The notes beneath the pieces were generated by a model. It did no database searches. It was given only the letters and a program-made list of their open reading frames with translations, and was not told the DNA's origin. From Leptolyngbya sp. O-77 (lineage in GTDB: Bacteria; Cyanobacteriota; Cyanobacteriia; Elainellales; Elainellaceae), in the NCBI RefSeq assembly GCF_001548395.1, contig NZ_AP017367.1, positions 2,331,001-2,395,000 on the forward strand: a stretch of 64,000 nucleotides of DNA. Direction: 5' to 3'. This document shows positions 7,678 through 16,672 of this stretch, piece by piece. A program made the translations under genes and the position numbers. Position 1 is the stretch's first letter. Each line of letters begins with the position of its first letter.

Positions 7678-8899
7678 ATGAGCCGACTGGGGCGCTATCG
7701 GTCGCGGGTGATGACGCGCCAACGCAAGCATTTAGTCTTATACGTCACGGCGGCAGCAGCGTTCCATGCGGGCGCGGTGACCGCAGGCTGGGTCGCGTGG
7801 CAACTGCCGGAGCCGCCACAGGTTGAGCCGCCCAGCCCTGCCCAGCCAATCGAGTTTGTTTACCTGGATGCTCCTGAAACGGGAGCGGTAGAAGCTGCGC
7901 TGCGCCGCGCCCAGGTGTCTCAGAAAGCGACTGGCGAAAAGGTGGACGTTTTACCCACCAATGCGGGCAAGGCTGTAGAGTTTCAGAAGGATGCGGTGAC
8001 GCTAGCAGGCAGCAAGGGTGACGCGCTAGATGAGGGGAGCGTGGCAATTGCCCCCCCGGAGGATGAGGCTGAAAAAGCCCTGCCGCAACTTGCCGCCCAC
8101 GCCAGCCGCCCGGCGATCGCCCCTGCCGCGCCTGCCCCGGCTCCTAGCCCGATTCGTGAAGCGATCCCTGCGGAAATCGCCCCATCCGCTGCTCCGGCTC
8201 CCGTCCCGTCCACCCCTCCCCCGCCCGCTGCCTCTCCCAGCCCTGCGGCGACGCCAGTGGCGGCGGCCCCGGCGGCTCCGACCCCCAACGGTTTGCCCGC
8301 GCTGAGTCCGGCTCCCCTTTGCGCCGCCAGAATCGATTCCCTCGCCCCTGGCCCGGCCGCCATTGCCGCCACCCCCAGCCGCTCTGGGGAAGCCGCACTG
8401 CCGCCCCCCACCAGATTTTTCGCCCGTCTCGCCTCAGCCACCCCAGCCCTTGCCAGAAGTGGTCGTTGCTGGCAACCCTGCCGCTGCGCCGCCACCCCCC
8501 CGGTCAGGGACTAGACGGCATCGCCAACCCAGACCCCACACGACGGCGGCCAATCCGCCCGGTCTATCTGCCCAGCGTGACCCCGTGTGGGGGGCATATG
8601 TCAACCAACTCAACCGGGAAGTTCAAGAGGTCTGGCAGCAGGTGCCGATTGATCGACCCTACCGCGTCACGGTTCGGCTCACCCTGGATCGCGCAGGCAA
8701 CCTGCTCGACTTGCAGCTTGCGGAACCCTCTGGCTTTGCCGATGCCGATGCCGCTGCAATCGCCGCTGTGCAGCAGTCCGCCCCGTTTGAGCCGTTTCCT
8801 GCCACCGCCACGCGCGATCGCATCCGCGTCAACCTCACGTTTAACTACAATTTGGTGGAACCGGGAGCAGCGGCCCGCGATCCAGGCGCTAAAGAGTGA
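7678..8899 (+). pseudogene. TonB-type energy transducer, split by a frameshift
   Basis: The first frame (7678-8514) encodes an N-terminus with one membrane span (LVLYVTAAAAFHAGAVTAGWVAW) followed by a long Ala/Pro-rich periplasmic linker. A second frame, shifted by one base, continues the Pro-rich linker and ends with a TonB C-terminal domain (WGAYVNQLNREVQEVW, RVTVRLTLDRAGNLLDLQL, SAPFEPFPA). The most natural switch point is in the tract CTCCCCTTT at 8312-8320. Removing one base there gives one protein of about 406 residues. TonB links inner-membrane proton-motive force to outer-membrane transporters. AGGAG precedes the chosen ATG. The shift may be a sequencing error, a real mutation or, less likely, programmed. 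Confidence 0.75.
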
Positions 8900-8963
8900 G
8901 TCCGTTTGCCGCCTGAAGCCCGAAAGCCGCCTCCTAAAATCTGACACTCGCTAAGATTCAAGC

Positions 8964-10493
8964 ATGAATCCTAAATCGCTGCGGGTGACGACCGCGATTA
9001 AATCTGAGCATCTGGAAGGGGCGATCGCCGAGCTGGCGGGGCGTTACTTGCGGGCGACCAAAACCGGGGCGCGAGTGGTGACGCAGCCGACAGAGTTGCC
9101 CGTGTCGCCGTATTGCGAGGCCCTGTTGGAAGACTGGCGCAGGGGCAAGGTGAGCTATGCGCCGGGAACGATTACGCTGGTCTTTAGCGGGGGCGTGCTG
9201 GAGGCGGCGGCGGATCTGCTGATTTATAAACCAGAGGGGGGCGATCGCCTGCTCTATGGCAACCCATCTGCCAGCCGCCGCGAGTCGCAATTGCCGCTGC
9301 CGCTGGGAAGTGTGACTGACAACCCCGCACAAGCCAGTGCAGGAAAGGGCGATCGCCCCCGTTCGGGAGCAGCCTCCGATGACCTGGGACGGCAAGTGCA
9401 GGCCCTCAGCGATATTTTGGTGGAATTGACTGAACATCAGCGGGCGGTAGAAAGTCGCTTGCGGGAGAGGGCAGGCAGCGTCGCAGACAGTGTTTCAAAC
9501 AGTGTTTCAAACAGTGTTTCAAACAGTGTTTCAAACAGCGCTTCAAATAGCGCTTCAAACGGTTCCGCCGCCGGACTATCTGCCCCACAAGTTCAAAAAC
9601 TGCTGGAGGCCCAGGCAGCCAGCTTTGCCCAGATGCTGGCCAGCCAGATGGCCGCCACCACGCGCCACTTTGGGCAGCGGCTCGACCAGATCCAGGCGCA
9701 GCTTGAGCAAATTCAGGCGCAGCTTGACTTGCCCGAAGACCTGCCCGACCCGCAGACCGAGACCGAATGGCAGCAGCGCATCCAGGCGACCTGGGGCACA
9801 GTGGGCGATTATGAGCAATACAGCGCTAGCCATCGTGAAGCCAACGCCGAAACGCCCCTATTTCACGCGCCCGACTGGGTGGCGCTGTGCGAACTGGACT
9901 GGGCGCGGCGGCTGCACCCCGTGTTGGCGCAACTGCACCAGATGATCCACGGTGAGGAGGGCATTGGCTATGCTGGGGCGGACGTGTTGCAGCAGTTTGG
10001 CTGTCATGTTGATGCACGCACGGGCGATCGCTATTACATCTACAAGCTGGGCGGATTCAGCGCCTACGATGCGCTCTGGCAAACGGCGACACACCCCCAG
10101 CAATCCTGGCTGCCCGCATTGCAGCGCCTCCGCAAAAAAGCCGCCCGCTTCCCCGATGTGTTTCACCTGTTTGGCTGGGAACCAGAGGCGATCGCCGCTC
10201 TCGATACGGTTGTCGAACGACTCTTGCGGGAAAAGCAGTCAGCAGGGCAACAGTCGGCCGGATCGACCCACGGCAGCCACCACTACGCCAAGCGCCCCGG
10301 CAATACGATTCCCGATTACTTGGCTCTGCTGAATTTGGGCCCTTTTACCCCGATCACGCCGGAATCCCTCAAACGCGCCTACAAGCAGGCGATGAAAACA
10401 GCACACCCCGATACTGGCGGCAGCAAAGAGCTAGCGCAGCGGGTGAATGAAGCCTACGAAGCGGTGCTGCGGCATTACTTTCCTAGTGCTTGA
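8964..10493 (+). CDS. J-domain protein with C-terminal J domain and a serine-rich repeat tract
   Basis: The product is 509 residues. The J domain is at the C-terminus (about residues 440-505), with the HPD motif in KTAHPDTGGS, so it should recruit a DnaK-type chaperone. The N-terminal 120 residues form an unknown globular part. Residues 176-199 are a repeat of the tetrapeptide S-V/A-S-N, encoded by six 12-bp units. A helical, coiled-coil-like section follows (RLDQIQAQLEQIQAQLDLPE), then a conserved middle domain (WVALCELDWARRLHPVLAQ, YYIYKLGGFSAYDAL). A C-terminal J domain is unlike classical DnaJ. Client and location are unknown. Confidence 0.8.
   Translation: MNPKSLRVTTAIKSEHLEGAIAELAGRYLRATKTGARVVTQPTELPVSPYCEALLEDWRRGKVSYAPGTITLVFSGGVLEAAADLLIYKPEGGDRLLYGNPSASRRESQLPLPLGSVTDNPAQASAGKGDRPRSGAASDDLGRQVQALSDILVELTEHQRAVESRLRERAGSVADSVSNSVSNSVSNSVSNSASNSASNGSAAGLSAPQVQKLLEAQAASFAQMLASQMAATTRHFGQRLDQIQAQLEQIQAQLDLPEDLPDPQTETEWQQRIQATWGTVGDYEQYSASHREANAETPLFHAPDWVALCELDWARRLHPVLAQLHQMIHGEEGIGYAGADVLQQFGCHVDARTGDRYYIYKLGGFSAYDALWQTATHPQQSWLPALQRLRKKAARFPDVFHLFGWEPEAIAALDTVVERLLREKQSAGQQSAGSTHGSHHYAKRPGNTIPDYLALLNLGPFTPITPESLKRAYKQAMKTAHPDTGGSKELAQRVNEAYEAVLRHYFPSA
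9489..9560 (+). repeat. Six in-frame 12-bp tandem repeats inside the J-domain protein gene
   Basis: Four identical units AGTGTTTCAAAC are followed by AGCGCTTCAAAT and AGCGCTTCAAAC. Each unit is four codons, giving S-V-S-N or S-A-S-N, so copy-number change would not break the frame. Confidence 0.95.
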
Positions 10494-10522
10494 ACCCGGT
10501 GCTTGAGGGCAGAAGACCATAT

Positions 10523-10625
10523 CGATTTTGGATTGCTAGATGCAGACTGCGAGTTGGGATTTTGGATTTTGGATTTTGGATCGCTAGATGCGGGCTGCGA
10601 GTTGGGATTTTGGATTTTGGATTGC
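10523..10625. repeat. Intergenic direct repeat built from GGATTTT units
   Basis: Two copies of a 48-bp unit start at 10535 and 10583. Each begins GCTAGATGC, contains CTGCGAGTTGGGATTTTGG and ends in runs of TTTTGGA. Similar TTTTGGATT-rich strings occur near 27990-28010 and 63105-63165, so this looks like a dispersed intergenic repeat family. It fills most of the gap before mutS2. Confidence 0.8.
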
Positions 10626-10755
10626 GGGTTGCGAGGTATTTACCCATTGCGTTTGGAGCGCCCGTTGGGAGAATTGGCCTGGCTCCGTTGGGCGAAATTG
10701 CTGACACGCTCTAGATCCCTGATAATTGGGAATAGTCTCCAGACCTAAGCCGCAA

Positions 10756-13287
10756 TTGATCCAAGCTGAAACCCTCAATCTGTTGGAATGGCCGCGCCTG
10801 TGCCAGCATCTCGCCACCTTTGCTGCGACGAAATTGGGCGCAAGAGTCGCGCAGGATCTGCGAATTCCCGATACCCAGACCAAAAGCGAGGCGCTACTGG
10901 CGCAAACCCGCGAGGTCTATCAGCTTGAAACCACGCTGCCAGTTTCGCTTAGCTTTGAGGGCATTCAGGACATTGGCGACGCGCTGGAACGGGCTGCATT
11001 GCAAGGTATCTTGAGTGGAGACGATTTGCTGGCGATCGCCACGACGCTTTCTGGCGCACGCACCCTCCGCCGCACGATTGACCAATATCCCGACCTGACC
11101 ACGCTCAATGCCCTGGTTGCAGACCTCCGCACCTATCCCGAACTAGAGCAAGAAATCCACCGCTGCATCGACGAGCGCGGCCGGGTTATGGACCGCGCCA
11201 GTGCTAAATTGGGCGGCATCCGCGAGCAGCTTAAGCAGCAGCGCGATCGCATTTATCAAATCTTGCAGGGCATTTTGCAGCGCCACGGCAACGCGGTGCA
11301 GGAAGCGCTGATTACCCAGCGGGGCGATCGCTTTGTGCTGCCCGTCAAGTCTTCCCACAAAGACATCATCCCCGGCATCGTCCACGACACCTCCACCAGC
11401 GGCGCAACGCTCTATGTAGAGCCAAACGCCATCGTCAGCCACGGCAACCAGCTCCGGCAGTTGCTGAAGCAAGAGCAGGTGGAAGAAGAAGCCGTCCGCC
11501 GCGCCCTCAGCGAACAGGTTGCAGGCGTTCACGAAGATTTAGAAAGACTGCTGGCGATCGCCACGACGCTTGACCTGGCCACCGCCCGCGCCCGCTATTC
11601 CCTCTGGCTCGGCGCAAATCCCCCTCGTTTTGTGGAATTTGGGAGTCAGGAATCTGGAGACTCCGCCAACGGCTCTGCGTCTGTGGTTGCTCCAATTACC
11701 CTCCGCCAACTTCGCCACCCGCTCCTCATCTGGCAGCATCAGCACGAGCAGGGGCCGGCCGTCGTGCCGATCGATCTGGTCATCCAGCCCCAAATCCGCG
11801 TCGTTGCCATCACCGGCCCCAACACGGGCGGCAAAACCGTGACGCTGAAAACGCTCGGACTGGCGGCGCTGATGGCAAAAGTGGGGCTATTTGTTCCCGC
11901 CCGCGAACCCGTGGAAATGCCCTGGTTTCACCAGGTTCTAGCAGATATCGGCGACGAGCAATCGCTTCAGCAAAGCCTTTCGACCTTTTCTGGACACATT
12001 CGCCGGATTGGGCGGATTCTGGCGGCGTTGCAGCAGGATAAGGCGGAGAGTGACGGTGAGACAGAGCCGTTGAGTGAGGACGAGCCGTTCCCCCATACCC
12101 CAACGCCCTCCCTCGTCCTCCTCGACGAAGTGGGCGCAGGGACTGACCCCTCGGAAGGCAGCGCCCTGGCGATCGCCCTCCTCCGCTACTTAGCCGATCA
12201 CGCTGCCTTAACCGTTGCCACGACCCACTACGGCGAACTGAAGGCGCTGAAGTATCAAGACGAGCGCTTCGAGAATGCCTCGGTGGAATTTGACGATGTG
12301 ACGCTATCCCCCACCTATCGGCTGCTTTGGGGCATTCCGGGACGTTCAAACGCGCTGGCGATCGCCCAGCGGCTCGGCCTCAACCCGGCAATCGTGGAGG
12401 CGGCCCGGGCGCAGATCGGCGCAGGCTCCGAGAGCGACGTCAACCGCGTGATTGCCGGACTGGAGCAGCAGCGCCGCCAGCAGGAGGAAAAGACAAAATC
12501 TGCGGATCAGTTGATTCGAGAAACGGAGCGATTGCATCAGGAGATCTTGCAACGAGCGGAGATGCTGCGGCAGCGCGAACGGGAACTGCAACAGCAGCAA
12601 GAAGAGGCCGTGCAGGCGGCGATCGCCCAGGCTAAAGCTGAAATCGCTAGGGTAATTCGCCAACTCCAGCGCGGCCCCGAAACGGCCCAAACCGCCCAGC
12701 AGGCCACCGAAGCCCTGAATGACCTCGCCGATCGCCACTTGCCCTCGCGTCAGGCTCCACCCAAACCGAAGCCTGGATTTCGTCCCAAAGTGGGCGATCG
12801 CGTCCGCATTCCCCGACTGGGACAGGTTGCCGAAGTGCTGACGAATCCCGATGACAGCGGCGAATTTACCGTCCGCTTTGGGCTGATGAAGATGACCGTT
12901 TCTCTGGCGGATGTGGAGTCGCTGCAAGGGGAAAAAGCTGAACTGCCTGCCAAGGAGCAGGGATCGGCCGCCAAGGGCCAGAGCGCAGAAAAGAAGCGAC
13001 CGTCAGAGAAATCTGCGGAGGAAAAGCCGCCCGAAGCCCCCGCGATTCGCACGTCAAAGAACACCCTCGACCTGCGGGGCAGCCGGGTGGCAGATGCAGA
13101 GATTGAGCTAGAACGGGCGATCGCCAGCGCCCAGCCGGGCCCCCTGTGGATCATCCACGGCCACGGCACGGGCAAACTGCGGCAGGGCGTTCATGCTTTC
13201 CTGAAGGAGCATCCGCAGGTGTTGCGCTTTGAGGCGGCAGAGCGGGCAGACGGTGGCTCTGGCGTGACGGTTGCCTACATAGAATGA
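10756..13287 (+). CDS. mutS2: Endonuclease MutS2
   Basis: The product is about 843 residues. MutS2 proteins bind branched DNA and limit recombination, and a ribosome-rescue role is described in some bacteria. The ATPase core has Walker A GPNTGGKT and Walker B LVLLDEVGAGTD. A long coiled coil follows (about residues 570-650). The C-terminus is a Smr nuclease domain, with LDLRGSRVADAE and the HGHGTGKLR motif. I chose the TTG at 10756 because its product starts IQAETLNLLEWPRL, which matches the family start. A TTG at 10726 would add ten residues. A low-complexity Lys/Glu stretch lies before Smr. The gene is convergent with dapB, 38 bp away. Confidence 0.93.
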   Translation: MIQAETLNLLEWPRLCQHLATFAATKLGARVAQDLRIPDTQTKSEALLAQTREVYQLETTLPVSLSFEGIQDIGDALERAALQGILSGDDLLAIATTLSGARTLRRTIDQYPDLTTLNALVADLRTYPELEQEIHRCIDERGRVMDRASAKLGGIREQLKQQRDRIYQILQGILQRHGNAVQEALITQRGDRFVLPVKSSHKDIIPGIVHDTSTSGATLYVEPNAIVSHGNQLRQLLKQEQVEEEAVRRALSEQVAGVHEDLERLLAIATTLDLATARARYSLWLGANPPRFVEFGSQESGDSANGSASVVAPITLRQLRHPLLIWQHQHEQGPAVVPIDLVIQPQIRVVAITGPNTGGKTVTLKTLGLAALMAKVGLFVPAREPVEMPWFHQVLADIGDEQSLQQSLSTFSGHIRRIGRILAALQQDKAESDGETEPLSEDEPFPHTPTPSLVLLDEVGAGTDPSEGSALAIALLRYLADHAALTVATTHYGELKALKYQDERFENASVEFDDVTLSPTYRLLWGIPGRSNALAIAQRLGLNPAIVEAARAQIGAGSESDVNRVIAGLEQQRRQQEEKTKSADQLIRETERLHQEILQRAEMLRQRERELQQQQEEAVQAAIAQAKAEIARVIRQLQRGPETAQTAQQATEALNDLADRHLPSRQAPPKPKPGFRPKVGDRVRIPRLGQVAEVLTNPDDSGEFTVRFGLMKMTVSLADVESLQGEKAELPAKEQGSAAKGQSAEKKRPSEKSAEEKPPEAPAIRTSKNTLDLRGSRVADAEIELERAIASAQPGPLWIIHGHGTGKLRQGVHAFLKEHPQVLRFEAAERADGGSGVTVAYIE

Positions 13288-13325
13288 GGCTTTTGCTGCC
13301 ATACCTGGCGCGATCGCCCTTTGGC

Positions 13326-14171
13326 TTACAGCACCTTTTCTAGCCCGTAGACCAGCGATTTTAACGCCAGCACCTTGCGAATGCAGAGCAGCACACCGGG
13401 CATATAGGACGCGCGATCGCTCGTGTCGTGGCGCAGGGTATAAAGCTGCCCTGGTGCGCCAAAGATCACTTCCTGGTGAGCAATTAAACCGGGAAGCCGG
13501 ACGCTGTGGATGCGGATGCCATCTTCGGTTTGACTGCCGCGTGCGCCAGGGAGTTTCTCGGTTTCATCAACGGTCGGCGGATTAAAGGCTTTGCCAAATT
13601 CCGCTAAAAGCTGCGCCGTTTGAATCGCTGTGCCGCTGGGTGCGTCGGCTTTTTGGTTGTGGTGCAGTTCGATAATTTCCACATGGTCAAAATAGCGCGA
13701 TGCCTGCACCGCCGCCTGCTGCATCAGCACCACCCCAATCGAGAAATTGGGAATCACCAGACAGCCGATGCTCGCCTTGTCAGCAAAGTCTGCCAGATCG
13801 TTAAGTTGCTCCACACTCAGCCCCGTCGTGCCAATCACCGGACGCACGCCATAGGCGATCGCCGCTCGCGCATTTTCATACACTACGTCGGGATGGGTAA
13901 AATCCACCATCACAGCGGGCTGCTTTTCCTGCGATGCCAGCGCCAGCGTGCCCTGCATGTCGTTGAGAATGGGCACCTCCAGCGGGCCGCAGCCGATGAT
14001 TTCGCCCACGTCCTGCCCAATCCGTTCTGGATTGCGGGCCAACGCCCCCACCAGCGTCATGTCTTTGCTAGCGGCGATCGCCTTGATGGTTTCGCGCCCC
14101 ATCTTGCCCGTTGCGCCGTTTACCACGACCGGAATCGGAGCCTGTGTCATTGGAGCCTGCGTCATAGCCAA
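13326..14171 (-). CDS. dapB: 4-hydroxy-tetrahydrodipicolinate reductase
   Basis: DapB makes tetrahydrodipicolinate in the diaminopimelate/lysine pathway with NAD(P)H. It has 281 residues, the normal size. The dinucleotide motif GATGKMG lies near the N-terminus (VVVNGATGKMGRETIKAI). The catalytic region is HVEIIELHHNQKADAPSGTA with the His pair and Lys. The extreme N-terminus contains a short repeat, MTQAPMTQAPIP, so an internal Met may be the true start. The gene lies directly downstream of the ethylene-receptor-like kinase on the same strand, 36 bp apart. Confidence 0.95.
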   Translation of the reverse strand: MAMTQAPMTQAPIPVVVNGATGKMGRETIKAIAASKDMTLVGALARNPERIGQDVGEIIGCGPLEVPILNDMQGTLALASQEKQPAVMVDFTHPDVVYENARAAIAYGVRPVIGTTGLSVEQLNDLADFADKASIGCLVIPNFSIGVVLMQQAAVQASRYFDHVEIIELHHNQKADAPSGTAIQTAQLLAEFGKAFNPPTVDETEKLPGARGSQTEDGIRIHSVRLPGLIAHQEVIFGAPGQLYTLRHDTSDRASYMPGVLLCIRKVLALKSLVYGLEKVL

Positions 14172-14207
14172 ACGGTTCTCTGCTAAACATTTGGCATTGT
14201 ATAGCGG

Positions 14208-15554
14208 TTAGGGATTTCTCGCTGCGGTGCGCGTTGGCTCTGGGGCAGCGAATGACTGTCTTAGCGGAATCTGAATTAAGAAAGTCGTGCCCTGCCCTGT
14301 GTCGGACTGGCAAATTAGTTGCCCACGATGTTTTTCTGTGACGATTTGATGGCTAATGGCTAACCCCAATCCGGTTCCTTTACCGAGCGGCTTGGTGGTA
14401 TAAAACGCCTCATAAATTTGGGCTTGCACTGCTTTGGGAATGCCGGGGCCATTGTCCGCAACGCAGATTTCAGCCTGCTTCGCGGCATTGTCCGGTTCAA
14501 TCAGGCGTGTGCAGATCTTGATGACAGGTGCTTTATCTTGAAGCGTTCGCTCTAGCGTGCTTGATTGATTGGCTTTATACGTCTCACAGGCTTCTTCTAG
14601 CGCGTCGATTGCGTTGCTCAAGATGTTCATAAACACTTGATTAAGCTGTCCTGCATAGCATTCCACTTTGGGCAGATCGCCATACTCTCGCACCACCTGA
14701 ATGCAGGGGCGATCGCCCTTTGGCTTGAGGCGATGCTGCAAAATCATCAGCGTGCTGTCGATGCCGTCGTGAATATTCACGGGCTTCATTTCCGCTTCGT
14801 CTACGCGAGAAAAGTTCCGCAGCGACAGCACAATCTGACGAATCCGGTCTGCGCCAATCTGCATGGAGGAAAGAGTCTTGGGCAAATCACTCTCAATAAA
14901 CTCTAGATCGCTGTCGGCTAAGACCTCTGCCACAGCAGGCGCAGGCTGGGGAACCGTTTCTCGATACAGCGCCAGCAAATTGAGCAATTCCTGCGTATAG
15001 CTGCTGACGTGATTGATGTTGCCGTAGATAAAATTAACGGGATTATTGATTTCGTGAGCAATGCCCGACACAAGCTGCCCCAGATTTGAAAGCTTTTCCG
15101 CCTGGATGAGGCGAGACTGGGTACTCTGAAGTTCTCGCAGCGCCCGTTCTAGCTCTCGATTCGCCGCTTCTAGCTTGGCCGGACTGGGCAGCGCCAGCGC
15201 CTGAGGAATCAGCGGCACTAGCTCTATCGCCGTATAAATCGAAATGATAGCCGTGAACGCTTTGACCACACCCGACAGCCAGTAGCTTGGATGCCAAATC
15301 GTCCAGATATCCATCAGATGTCCTATGCCGCAAGCGATGATGAACGCTCCAAACAACACAAACATCCAGTTAAACGGAACATCTCTGCGCTTGGCGATGA
15401 AGTAAAGGAGCAAGGCGGGAATCGAGAAATAAGCCAAGGCGATCGCCGCATTGGAAACAACATGCAACCACACCAGCCAGGGTTGCCACAGGTAACAGTG
15501 CCCGTGGGGAATATAGCCCTGCGAACCGAAAAGCGTATGCAGCAGGTTGGTCAT
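14208..15554 (-). CDS. Sensor histidine kinase with ethylene-receptor-type membrane domain
   Basis: The product is 448 residues. Residues 25-118 align without gaps, at an offset of +10, to the membrane domain of plant ETR1. They include AYFSIP (Tyr42, Ile45, Pro46) and the copper-ligand pair Cys75 and His79 in GAFIIACGIGHLMDIW. The aspartate at ETR1 position 25 is Asn35 here. A coiled linker (residues 126-160) leads directly to a HisKA domain with H167 in GIAHEINNPVNF. The ATPase domain has the N box (NILSNAIDALEEA), ADNGPGIP and GKGTGLGLAIS. There is no GAF, PAS or receiver domain. By family knowledge it may bind Cu(I) and ethylene or a related small ligand. No partner regulator lies beside it. 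Confidence 0.9.
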   Translation of the reverse strand: MTNLLHTLFGSQGYIPHGHCYLWQPWLVWLHVVSNAAIALAYFSIPALLLYFIAKRRDVPFNWMFVLFGAFIIACGIGHLMDIWTIWHPSYWLSGVVKAFTAIISIYTAIELVPLIPQALALPSPAKLEAANRELERALRELQSTQSRLIQAEKLSNLGQLVSGIAHEINNPVNFIYGNINHVSSYTQELLNLLALYRETVPQPAPAVAEVLADSDLEFIESDLPKTLSSMQIGADRIRQIVLSLRNFSRVDEAEMKPVNIHDGIDSTLMILQHRLKPKGDRPCIQVVREYGDLPKVECYAGQLNQVFMNILSNAIDALEEACETYKANQSSTLERTLQDKAPVIKICTRLIEPDNAAKQAEICVADNGPGIPKAVQAQIYEAFYTTKPLGKGTGLGLAISHQIVTEKHRGQLICQSDTGQGTTFLIQIPLRQSFAAPEPTRTAARNP

Positions 15555-15707
15555 ACATTTAGATGATTGGGTCAGGTGAGAGGCGAAGTTTGAAGCAATC
15601 TTTAAGAACGCTACTTGAGAATGCCCACCCCTCCCATTTGAGCTAACATCCTGTCGTTATCAGGGCAAAACATGAATTTACCCGGTCTGAGAGGGATTTC
15701 TGCTTTA

Positions 15708-15766
15708 GGATTGCACTGCTTTGGGATTGCACTGTTTTGGGACTGCACTGCTTTGGGATTGCATGG
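15708..15766. repeat. Three and a half 16-bp tandem repeats
   Basis: Units GGATTGCACTGCTTTG (15708-15723), GGATTGCACTGTTTTG (15724-15739) and GGACTGCACTGCTTTG (15740-15755), then a partial copy GGATTGCATGG. They lie in the gene-free stretch 15555-15973. No coding role is seen. Confidence 0.9.
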
Positions 15767-15853
15767 AGGGGGCGATCGCCATCTCAAAAGCAAGGCTACA
15801 AAACACGATCGGTTTCAGAATTACGCTCGTGACCCACAGGAACCTCATCGAAA

Positions 15854-15885
15854 GAGGGTCGGAGTGTGACTCACCTCCGACCCTC
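15854..15885 (-). terminator. Perfect 11-bp hairpin downstream of a small minus-strand gene
   Basis: GAGGGTCGGAG (15854-15864) and CTCCGACCCTC (15875-15885) are perfectly complementary with a 10-nt loop. On the minus strand the hairpin is followed by TTTCG. It lies 90 bp after the stop of the gene at 15974-16180 and may be its terminator, although the T-run is short. Confidence 0.5.
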
Positions 15886-15973
15886 CAGTATCAAGCTTGT
15901 GATCTCCTAGCTCATCTCTCAAGCTCACCTGTAAATCACCTGCTGTGCGTATCCTCTACTCGCTAGTCGGCTT

Positions 15974-16180
15974 CTAATCGGCGACCCGGAGCAAGCCCAT
16001 TTGCAGGCGATCCAGCATGATGCGGATATGACGGAGATCTTCCATGCCCAGATACAGATCCGACATCATCACCTGATGCAGCATTTGCTCGTCTTCACGG
16101 GTGATTTTGCCCGTTGCCACAATCCGGTTGGCAACATCCCCAATCCCATATTCTATGGAGAACCCTGCTTGCGTCTTCAT
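15974..16180 (-). CDS. Small conserved cyanobacterial protein, function unknown
   Basis: The product is 68 residues and soluble, with no signal peptide or membrane span. It reads as a helical protein with an acidic first half (VATGKITREDEQMLHQVMMS) and a second half rich in Leu, Met and Arg (LRHIRIMLDRLQMGLLRV). It resembles short cyanobacterial proteins annotated as hypothetical, by recall. It stands alone with a candidate terminator behind it. The even amphipathic pattern and clear boundaries make it more likely real than a chance frame. Confidence 0.6.
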   Translation of the reverse strand: MKTQAGFSIEYGIGDVANRIVATGKITREDEQMLHQVMMSDLYLGMEDLRHIRIMLDRLQMGLLRVAD

Positions 16181-16672
16181 GGAAACTCAACAAAAGTAAC
16201 TACATTTAGGGTCACAAATTTACAAAGGTTTCGCCATCCCCCGATGGGATCACCCAATGGTTCCAGCGTTCAACCGCTGGACTGAATTCGGTCTGCAAGT
16301 CGCAAAAACCGAATCTGGATGTCTATCGGCGGTGTATCGTGCCATTTCGCTCCTAAATCGCTGCGGAAAATGCGGAATCAAACACCCGGTTCAGCGCTCT
16401 ATGAGGGGCGATCGCCCAGTTTTCGCATCCGGTTTCGAGACCTGTTAAAGGCTTGCCAAATCAGGTATTTTGGCAAAAAGCTGCTTTTAGCTTTCCCAGA
16501 AACTTAAAGGAAATATAAAAATCTCATAAAAGTTTCATGACATTTCTGCGGACTGGAAAAAGCACTCAAAAAGCTCAGTATCCTTACACAGGAGGTTTCT
16601 GCGCTCAGTCCATCCTGTTTCTGACTTGCCGTACTCTGGCTTGCTGTACTGTGATAAGTTCGATGAATTCCT
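16181..16672. other. Gene-free region
   Basis: About 490 bases separate two divergent genes. It includes one HIP1 site near 16408. I see no gene, clear hairpin or repeat. Promoters for both flanking genes should lie here. Confidence 0.4.

Noticed and set aside
10490..10748. Several short frames on both strands full of FWILDFG- or NPKSKI-type repeats
   Set aside because: They are translations of the 48-bp intergenic repeat and not genes.
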